Below are positions 57,203 to 64,000 of a stretch of DNA of 64,000 bases, in pieces. The stretch is taken from the NCBI RefSeq assembly GCF_024362695.1, contig NW_026063247.1, positions 558,001 to 622,000 on the forward strand, given 5' to 3'. Every line of letters begins with the position of its first letter. Within the stretch, counting starts at the first letter, position 1. Below the pieces are notes generated by a model. The model had not been told where the DNA came from and ran no database searches. It worked only from the letters and a program-made list of their open reading frames with translations. The stretch is from Pectinophora gossypiella. Its lineage: Eukaryota; Arthropoda; Insecta; Lepidoptera; Gelechiidae. A program made the position numbers and the translations under genes.

Positions 57203-58945
57203 AAGAAGGTTCTAAGACATAATTAAAGGATCCTGGGACGCAAGACCTCCGAGTTAGGGCTTGTTTAATCTGTCTTGATGGATACTCGGACGTGAATAGC
57301 CTCACGGATCAAGAGCAACGCGCGCCAATAAAGTAGGCATTACGAACAGATACTAGGTATTTCTTTGAGGGTATCAAGTGAAGTTTCCTGTCGCAAAATT
57401 CATAAAAAAATTAGATTTTTTTCAGTCCCATATTGTGTTTTAAGCTGCATAGAACGCACATTTAAAATAAACAAATAAAAATTACTAATTATTACATTTT
57501 ATCAATGTCATCAATAATAATAATAACGTATCTACAACTTCAGCTATGCGCAGGTGAATAGCCGGCGCACGGGTCAAGGGCAACGCTCGCCAATAAAGTA
57601 GGCATACGAACAGATACTATTTCTTTCTCTGTCACTTGCACCATAAACATACTTCTCTCTCTCTGTCTAGTCGTCGGCTCGACTCGGCCGCGGCCGGCGC
57701 GTCGTCGGCGCGCCTTTGATGCTTTGCGCTAACGCCGCCGCGCGCTTCCGCTCAGTCGAATACTAAGCTTAACTTGACCCGAATCGCGTGATGTTTTTCG
57801 AGGATATTTTTTTCGTGTTTGTGAGTGTTTTGTGTTTCTTTTATTCTGTAAATGAGTAGTGTCGACTATGATGATAGATCATAGACCATTTATTGCACAA
57901 AAGTATGGAAGATTGTTGATGTTTATTAAAGAGCAAGGTGTTGTGTTTGTGAGTGCGTGTGATACCTACCTACCGCGGAGGAAACGCGATGTTGCATACC
58001 TACGTGACGTGACATGTTCTAGGGTACCTACCTAGGTACTTCATCCGAAGGAATAACAATTAAGGTAAGGCAAGAGTAGGGTTTTTATTGTTAATAAGTT
58101 AGGAACGTTTTAATAACTGGTAGGTAGGTACCGTGCGTGAAAAATTGTGGCAGTAGGTGTTCTACTTCAACAAACTCAACATTTTTAAACGTTGCACCAC
58201 TAAGCATCTAAATACAAGAGAATGAAAACTCCTACCTAGATACAACATCGTATCACGCACGCACGCGTAACGTAGCCGTGCGTAGGTTTAACGTCTGTGT
58301 GCCGCGTTGTTCGACTTACATTGCGGCACAGTAAAAATTCAAAATCTTAATTAAACATTTGCGACAAGAAAAACACCCACCATCGTTTTTAGTACAATCA
58401 AATAGGCGTTCCATTTTTTTTTTCGTTACGATGTCCCTAACACCCTGTATAAAATAACACATTAATTACCCATCACAAGACAACACCAAGAACAAAATCA
58501 AGAATAACAACAAAAATAAAATGTGAAAGAAGTAAGTTATTGAAAAATGTTTTAACAAGTTGAAACAAGGTTCAAGTCTCAACAAGTTTAAACAAGGTTC
58601 ATGCTTTAATAATTCTATTTTGTATGTACTTACAATAGATGTTGTGAATACTGCCCACTGCAAGAGGATGTTTAACACAATGTAAACATGATAAAAGTGT
58701 AAATAATCGTGATAAACAGAATTTTAACTTCGCTAAATCTTTGAATAAGAATCGAATCTGCGTTTGTAATCAAAGTGATCAAAGTAACTAATCAAAGTGA
58801 TTCAATGTTAATTTGAAGTACTTAAGTATCAGAAAATTTTTATTTACGAGTTTTTGGTAGGTACGAGTGTGTAAGTATTGATGTTAGGCGTAATTAAAGA
58901 AAATAAAGTAGGTAAGGAGTAATGCTTTTATTTGTTCAATCGTGT
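57203..58945. other. Dispersed-repeat and unassigned DNA downstream of host exon
   Basis: 57245-57345 and 57540-57645 are two related copies of the repeat also seen at 27180-27300 (CCAATAAAGTAGGCAT...CGAACAGATACTA). 57660-57760 is CpG-rich. The rest is AT-rich with no clear ORF. On the minus strand this is 3' to the host exon, whose polyA signal is at 58927-58932. Confidence 0.5.
58927..58932 (-). terminator. Polyadenylation signal AATAAA of host exon
   Basis: AATAAA on the minus strand, 14 bp after the stop codon of the 58946-59294 exon. Confidence 0.55.
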
Positions 58946-59294
58946 TCAATCTACATGTTTGTCAGAGTAAAATCGTGGTTCATCTTCAAAGTTTTTGTCA
59001 ATTCGTGTAACTAGCTTCTGTAACAACTTCCACTCATCGCTGTCATCCGGAGTCTGCAGCTTGATTCGTAGAAGAGCCTTGCGCCAGACTTCTCTTGAAT
59101 CAGTGTTGTTCACGTCGTTGGCATGGTATATCTTCAAGTCCACCACGTATTCGCCATCCAAGCTAGTTGTACGCCGCTCTGACCCGTTCGCCACCTTGTT
59201 CACGAAGTACGATACGATCCTCTTGTCGCTTCCTTCATTGCCGACTGTGCGCCCGTGACTTAGCCCGAAGATGTCGTGTGTCTTTGCTTTCTTC
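58946..59294 (-). CDS. Probable host gene, 3'-terminal coding exon (partial)
   Basis: On the minus strand a T-rich tract and ACAG acceptor (CTTTTTATTACAG) precede 59294, and an open frame of 115 full codons runs to a TGA at 58946. AATAAA follows at 58932-58927. The peptide is hydrophilic, with segments HDIFGLSHGRTVGNEGSDKR, VDLKIYHANDV and WRKALLRIKLQTPDDSDEWK. I do not recognise the family and see no transposon signature. The exon begins with the last base of a codon, so earlier exons must exist upstream, beyond 59295 and probably past the window edge. SINE and gypsy DNA would then fill the intron. Confidence 0.6.
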
Positions 59295-59448
59295 CTGTAA
59301 TAAAAAGAAAATATATTTTAGAGTTACAAAGTAATAAAAACCAACTTGCTGTCATATTTGATAATAAATATAAATAGTTAAAACATTGGTGAATGTATGG
59401 AATGTAGGGAATGTATACTTGTTCGAGAGATAACGATAACATAAATAA

Positions 59449-59543
59449 AAACAAAGTGATTCTTGTGATACGTCCCCACAGGGATTCGAACCCGGGGCCT
59501 CCGGATCGTGAGCCCAACGCTCAACCACTGGACCACGGAGGCC
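59449..59543 (-). mobile_element. tRNA-derived SINE head fragment
   Basis: Minus strand GGCCTCCGTGGTCCAGTGG with A box TGGTCCAGTGG and B box GGTTCGAATCC, then GTGGGGACGTATCACAAG. Same family as the split SINE but truncated. It lies within the presumed intron of the host gene. Confidence 0.8.
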
Positions 59544-59657
59544 ATAAACAGCAGGAACAGCAGGAGCCTTTAAACTGAGGGATACGGACCGTTCTCGAAC
59601 GTAAAGTAATGAACCGGATCGTAAATTGACTCGACAGGGAATCGAACCCGTGACTTT
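59544..59657 (-). other. Short tRNA-like segment
   Basis: Minus strand contains GTCACGGGTTCGATTCC, a B-box-like sequence, without a convincing A box or cloverleaf. Probably another degraded SINE head or repeat. Confidence 0.35.
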
Positions 59658-60058
59658 TGTTGAAGAAATCAAGGTATCAAGCCTATAGATATATGTCTAT
59701 ATAATTGAAACGAAGCTTGAAGCGTAGAAATGAAGTTTAATGATAGAAGAGATAGAATAGAAGGTTACAGATGCACAGAAGATGAAACGCGAGCGATGGG
59801 GGAAGGTATACAATACTAGAGTGAAGAATGATGAGGTAAGCTTGAAGGAGAAAGAATAATCGCGTAAATACGTAGCGAGGATAATAGCGCGGGAGCGTAA
59901 GCAAAGCGACGCGGGTGTGCTCGGAGTCGTTTGGAGCGGCACTGGCGATGCCCGCGGCGAACTGGTAGCTCGCTGCGTGTGCGCGTCTCCGCGCCCCCGC
60001 ATGCTCCTCGCTCGCCTGGTGTAGTGATGGGACGTCGTCGATGTAGTGATGCGCCACA
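59658..60058 (-). repeat. Probable 3' LTR of gypsy C (minus strand)
   Basis: Minus strand starts TGTGGCGC at 60058, directly after the purine tract CCCAAGGGGGTGG, and may end at TTCAACA (59658). The partner LTR is not in the window, so the far end is uncertain. Confidence 0.45.
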
Positions 60059-60075
60059 CCACCCCCTTGGGAGAT

Positions 60076-60787
60076 TTAAAGTCCTGCATAAAAATAATTG
60101 GGAAAATTAACGCGACGGCCTGAGCGAGTCTGAATAGGCTGCGCACCGTCTTTTCTCATGCAACTTGGAGTCGCTTCCTGATCTAAGTCTGCCTCTAGAT
60201 ATGCCGGCTTAACTCTGTCGACTGATACAGTCACAGGTCCTCTGGTCAAATCTAGTGTAATTGTTTTGTCAGTCCGTGAAATAATTTTATATGGACCGGT
60301 ATATGGTGGCTCTAATGCTCCTCGTAGTGCGTCTTTGCGTACAAACACATGTGACGCTGTTTTGAGGTCGTTGTGGACGAAAACATTTTTCTGTCCATGC
60401 CTTGCTGCTGGTTGTGGTCTCAATTCTGACATGTGTTGCTTTAGTTGTGTTATAAAATTACTGGTCTCTGTTGCTGTGTGTTTATTTTTCGCTTGAACAA
60501 ACTCACCAGGTATCCTGAGGGCCTCACCGTATACCAACTCTGCTGCTGAACTCTGGATGTCAGGCTTCCACGCTGTCCGCAATCCCAGCAATACTGTGGG
60601 AAGCACGTCTGTCCACCGCTTGTCATCATGAGCCATGATCGCTGCTTTCGGGGTCCTATGTAGCCGCTCAACCATCCCGTTAGCTGCCGGATGGTATGCT
60701 GTTGTCTGGCGTAGCTGTACTCCGCAAAGATCTGTCAAAGATTTGAACAGGCGTGAAGTAAACTGTCTACCCTGGTCCGTAGTAACC
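60076..60787 (-). pseudogene. gypsy C integrase C-terminal fragment
   Basis: Minus-strand frame entering at 60787 within VTTDQGRQF (second catalytic D) and running to a stop at 60076. It keeps the catalytic E (YHPAANGMVERLHRT), a long C-terminal domain with a PPYTGPYKIISRT (GPY/F) module and a basic tail ending TRSGRRVNFPNYF. The upstream RT, RNase H and integrase start are separated off by insertion of the mag-like element at 60788. Confidence 0.88.
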
Positions 60788-60923
60788 TGTTAGTAATGTA
60801 AGGTACATTAAGATTTGCGTGTACGCTGCGCCCTACACGACCGGTTACGGGAGTCACTAATAGACCATCTTGTGAGTAATACGCGTCGTTTCATTCTCTC
60901 TCCCCGCTCCCCTCGTACTAACA
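60788..60923 (+). repeat. 5' LTR of element D (136 bp)
   Basis: Ends are an 8-bp perfect inverted repeat, TGTTAGTA...TACTAACA. A tRNA-type primer site, GTGGCGACGTGGCGGCC, follows at 60924. No 3' LTR in the window to confirm the borders. Confidence 0.75.
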
Positions 60924-60990
60924 GTGGCGACGTGGCGGCCTCAGACGCGTACGATTAAGTTATTCGGGAGTGTGTGATTAATAAACGGAC

Positions 60991-63900
60991 ATGGCGAGAG
61001 TGACAATAGGCGCGATGGGCACTTTCAATCACGAGAACCAAGACTGGACAGTTTTTAAAGATAAACTAGAACAATGGTTTCTCGCGAACGATTTGGAGGT
61101 GGACAGCAAAACGACAGTGAAGCGTCGGGCGGTGTTACTCAGTAGTTTAGCAGAACCAACGTTTAAATTGATTAGGGACTTAGCGTTACCTAGTAAAATT
61201 AACGTATTAGAATATGACGCGATAGTGAAACTACTGGACGACCATTGTGAGCCGGCTAAATGTGGATTTGCGGAACGAAATCGGTTCTACTTAGTGACTC
61301 AACAGGCATCGGAAGATCTAGCACAGTGGGCGGCGCGGGTGCGCGGGCTCGCTGTGGACTGCGCGTTCCCGGCGGCTTGTCTCAACGAGCTGTTGCGGGA
61401 CCGCTTCGTGCTCGGTATGCAGCCGGGCCGCGAGCGGGACAAGCTCTTCACGATGGACATGGCGGAGCTGACGCTGAGCAAAGCGTTAGAAACTGCTCAG
61501 GCTATACGGTGTGCTCGACTCGGGGCGGCGCAGGCGGCGCCAGGAGCCGCGCCACACGTCGAAGTACCCGTGTATAGGATGGCGGCCGGAGCGGGTGGCA
61601 GCGTGCGACCACACGGCCCGCGCGGCAGCAACAGCAGAGGAGCCTTGGGGGCCGCGGCTGAGATCGCTCGAGAACCGCGCTCGACCGCGTGTTTTGTATG
61701 CGGCAATTTGGGACACCGGGCGGAGGAGTGCCGGTACAAGCGGTACAAGTGCGACAAGTGCGGCAACCGGGGGCACCTGCGTCGGGTGTGCCCCAACAAT
61801 AAGGTGCAGCAACACTTTATTGAGGTCGAGGGTGATGATTCGGGTGATGATGGTAAGCGTAACTTCATTTGTAACATATCATCTAATAACGGTGAGCCAA
61901 TGCGGGCATCTGTACTGGTTTATAAAGAGAAAATTACTTTTGAAATAGATACCGGTTCGGCGGTAACGTTAGTTCCTGACAAAATTTATAACAAATATTT
62001 TAACAACGTGAAGTTAAAGCCTAGTGAAGTTATTTTACAGGGATATAACGGCACCAATATATCCGTTGTGGGTACTCTCACCTTGCCTTTTACTTACAAA
62101 TCCAAAACTGAGTTTTTAACAGTGTTTGTAGTTAGGGGTGGCGGTCCGAATCTGTTAGGTAGAGATTTTATATCCAAGTTTGGCTTGCAAATCACTTCAG
62201 TAAACACCTGTACGGACTATCTGGAGCGGATGACCGTGTTATATCCCAAATTATTTTCCGATGACCTAGGTTGCTTAAAAGAACACAAAGTTGAATTACG
62301 TGTGAAACCAGATTCTAAACCAATGTATTTCAAAGCGAGACAAGTGCCATTTGCTCTTAGAGAGAAAGTAGAACGAGAGTTGGAACGGTTGGTCAAGGTA
62401 GGTATTCTGGTGCCCGTCGGCAACGCAGACTATGCTAGCCCCATAGTCCCGGTCTTGAAGAGCAACGGCGACATCCGTCTATGTGCTGATTATTCGGTCT
62501 CTCTGAACAAACAGCTAGTCATAGAGAAGTACCCGTTGCCACGTATAGAGGAGTTGTTCTCTAAGCTTCATGGTGGGAAGACGTTCTCGAAACTAGACCT
62601 GTCGCAAGCTTACAACCAGCTAGTTTTAGATGAGGAATCCCAACTGCTCACTTGCATCAACACCCACAAGGGCTTATTTAAGTTCACCAGACTAGTGTTT
62701 GGCCTATCTAGCTCAGCAGCCATTTTTCAGAGAACGCTGGAGCAGGTGCTCGCCGGGATCGAGAATGTGTTGGTTTCTCAGGACGATATCTTGGTGACAG
62801 GTAGCTCCGAAGGGGAGCACATGAGCAGGCTACAGGAAGTGCTAGGTAGACTAGAGCAAGCCGGTTTAGTCTTACAAAAAAGCAAGTGTAAACTTTTTCA
62901 GGAATCAGTTTCTTACTTAGGGTTTAGAATAGATCGCAAAGGTTTACACAAATGTCAAGATAAAGTCGAAGCGGTGTTAAAGGCTAAGACACCGACTAAT
63001 GTAACAGAATTAAAGTCATTTTTAGGCATGGTCAACTATTATAGGAACTTTATAAAAAACGCGTCTAGTGTGTTAAGCCCCTTACATACCTTACTACAGA
63101 AAAACGTTAAATGGCAGTGGAACGCGGAGCATGATGCCGCGGTATCGCAAATTAAAAGTGATTTGGTGTCTGACATAACGTTAGCGCACTTTGATCCGCG
63201 AGCCAAGCTGATCCTGACTGTGGACGCGTCGCCGAGCGGGCTGGGTGCTGTGCTGTCGCAGGTGGCGGCCGACGGCATCGAGCGCCCGATCTCCTACGCG
63301 TCACGGTCTCTGTCTAAAGCGGAGCTAAGTTATAGTCAGATCCAGAAAGAGGCGACCGCGATTATTTTTGGTGTAAGGAAATACCATCAATATTTGTATG
63401 GTAGGGCCATTCCGTTTGTTTTAAGAACTGACCATAAACCGTTGTTATCGATTTTTAATTCAGACAAAGGTATACCGGAGGTTACTGCTAATCGGTTACA
63501 GAGATATGCAATATACTTAACATCGTATAATTTTACGATAGAATACATAAGGAGCAATCTAAACGCCGCAGATTTCTTGAGTAGGTCGTCTACGGGCAAC
63601 TTCAACATTCAAGACAGCCAAAACGAAGTCGAGTCTATAGATACGGCAATCTACGTAAACTTTGTTTACAATGGAAGCGGCGAAGAACCATTCGTGAATC
63701 TCACAGATATCGGCAAGGAGACACAAAATGATGATGTACTATCAAAGGTATGTAAGTATGTACAGTCAGGGTGGCCACGACATTTTATAGGTAATCAATT
63801 AAAACCATATTTTATGTGTCGAGCAGAGTTATCTGTAGAAAAATCTTGTTTAGTACGTGGATACAAGTTAGTAGTACCGTCTAGCAAACGATTAGTGGTA

Positions 63901-64000
63901 TTGAGAGATTTGCATAATGGGCATTTAGGCACAAATAAAATGAAGGCGGAAGCGCGGAACCGGTTTTGGTGGCCGGGCTTATCAGCTGATATCGATAGGT
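60991..64000 (+). CDS. element D Gag-Pol polyprotein (partial, runs off window)
   Basis: From the first ATG after the LTR the frame is open for 1003 codons to the window end. Gag: residues 1-190, then knuckles CFVCGNLGHRAEEC and CDKCGNRGHLRRVC (about 61690-61795). Protease: FEIDTGSAVTLV (about 61937) and LLGRDFISKFG. RT from about 62360: KVGILVPVGNADYASPIVPV, FSKLDLSQAYNQL. The catalytic box reads VSQDDILVTG (62773-62802), with Ser where Tyr or Phe is usual. Nearby conserved proline positions are also changed (LVFGLSSSAAIF). RNase H: LTVDASPSGLGAVL (about 63214) and TDHKPLLSIF. An integrase HHCC start (LHNGHLGTNKMKAEARNRFWW, split here at 20 or fewer: HNGHLGTNK) begins at about 63915. Confidence 0.9.
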   Translation, partial: MARVTIGAMGTFNHENQDWTVFKDKLEQWFLANDLEVDSKTTVKRRAVLLSSLAEPTFKLIRDLALPSKINVLEYDAIVKLLDDHCEPAKCGFAERNRFYLVTQQASEDLAQWAARVRGLAVDCAFPAACLNELLRDRFVLGMQPGRERDKLFTMDMAELTLSKALETAQAIRCARLGAAQAAPGAAPHVEVPVYRMAAGAGGSVRPHGPRGSNSRGALGAAAEIAREPRSTACFVCGNLGHRAEECRYKRYKCDKCGNRGHLRRVCPNNKVQQHFIEVEGDDSGDDGKRNFICNISSNNGEPMRASVLVYKEKITFEIDTGSAVTLVPDKIYNKYFNNVKLKPSEVILQGYNGTNISVVGTLTLPFTYKSKTEFLTVFVVRGGGPNLLGRDFISKFGLQITSVNTCTDYLERMTVLYPKLFSDDLGCLKEHKVELRVKPDSKPMYFKARQVPFALREKVERELERLVKVGILVPVGNADYASPIVPVLKSNGDIRLCADYSVSLNKQLVIEKYPLPRIEELFSKLHGGKTFSKLDLSQAYNQLVLDEESQLLTCINTHKGLFKFTRLVFGLSSSAAIFQRTLEQVLAGIENVLVSQDDILVTGSSEGEHMSRLQEVLGRLEQAGLVLQKSKCKLFQESVSYLGFRIDRKGLHKCQDKVEAVLKAKTPTNVTELKSFLGMVNYYRNFIKNASSVLSPLHTLLQKNVKWQWNAEHDAAVSQIKSDLVSDITLAHFDPRAKLILTVDASPSGLGAVLSQVAADGIERPISYASRSLSKAELSYSQIQKEATAIIFGVRKYHQYLYGRAIPFVLRTDHKPLLSIFNSDKGIPEVTANRLQRYAIYLTSYNFTIEYIRSNLNAADFLSRSSTGNFNIQDSQNEVESIDTAIYVNFVYNGSGEEPFVNLTDIGKETQNDDVLSKVCKYVQSGWPRHFIGNQLKPYFMCRAELSVEKSCLVRGYKLVVPSSKRLVVLRDLHNGHLGTNKMKAEARNRFWWPGLSADIDR

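Larger units (their letters stand above)
60788..64000 (+). mobile_element. mag-like Ty3/gypsy element D (right end beyond window)
   Basis: Short 5' LTR (60788-60923), primer site, untranslated leader and one long gag-pol frame. Inserted into gypsy C integrase. Short LTRs, two CCHC knuckles and a single fused frame point to the mag clade known from Bombyx; assigned from these features, not from a search. Confidence 0.85.

Noticed and set aside
57650..57780. CpG-rich stretch as promoter and first exon of a gene
   Set aside because: No ORF or splice donor that I can defend follows, and neighbouring sequence is repetitive.
59449..59543. Functional tRNA gene
   Set aside because: A and B boxes are present but the acceptor stem and rest of the cloverleaf are not; the sequence continues into the SINE body.
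61260..61948. Several frames of 105-145 codons on both strands
   Set aside because: Shadows of the long gag-pol frame that starts at 60991.

Overview
The window is eukaryotic, transposon-dense and satellite-rich DNA, most likely from a lepidopteran insect. The evidence is a tRNA-derived SINE of a type common in moths and butterflies, the 'GCCCGCGACTTCGTCCGCG' interspersed repeat, short-LTR mag-like and 412/mdg1-like Ty3/gypsy elements, CR1/jockey-like LINE tails and a Tc1 element. The species assignment is inference. Only one stretch (58946-59294, minus strand) looks like ordinary host coding sequence: a 3'-terminal exon with splice acceptor, stop codon and polyA signal.

Layout. (1) 1-17059 and 25516-26845: a satellite built from ~254-bp monomers packed into repeated composite units. 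Each unit has a fixed head (a TGAC/TCAC microsatellite, then a TTCTCCCAGAAGGAG hairpin) and a fixed tail (a GC-rich hairpin, then CTAG), as in a Helitron-like element. An intact Tc1 transposon (10262-11898) and a gypsy element (17060-25511, 4-bp TSD ATAT) are inserted in it. That gypsy copy carries LINE fragments in its 5' LTR and in pol, and two copies of one hairpin MITE in its 3' LTR. (2) 26846-28246: AT-rich unique and dispersed-repeat sequence ending in half of a SINE. (3) 28247-57090: one long-LTR, apparently non-coding (LARD-like) minus-strand retrotransposon inserted in that SINE; the other SINE half starts at 57091 and the 4-bp TSD is ATGT. Its internal region carries a TTAA-flanked TIR element (31087-40950), which itself contains an 8.4-kb inverted array of the same satellite. 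Its 5' LTR is broken by a LINE 3' fragment (42585-43623) and by an unclassified TIR element (44436-56704). The latter holds a 412/mdg1-like gypsy element with 322-bp LTRs that read as identical (50134-56697). (4) 57203-59657: SINE and dispersed-repeat debris around the host exon. (5) 59658-60787: a minus-strand gypsy 3' end, cut by a mag-like gypsy element (60788 to window end) whose single gag-pol frame stays open to the last base.

The genes present are transposase, gag, protease, reverse transcriptase, RNase H and integrase of separate elements, not a shared pathway. Intact frames are the Tc1 transposase, two accessory ORFs and gag of the 412-like element, and the mag-like gag-pol (with altered RT box residues). 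The other pol frames carry stops, frameshifts or insertions. The most unusual features are the composite satellite with recognisable transposon-like ends, and the seven-level nest whose order can be read from target-site duplications.
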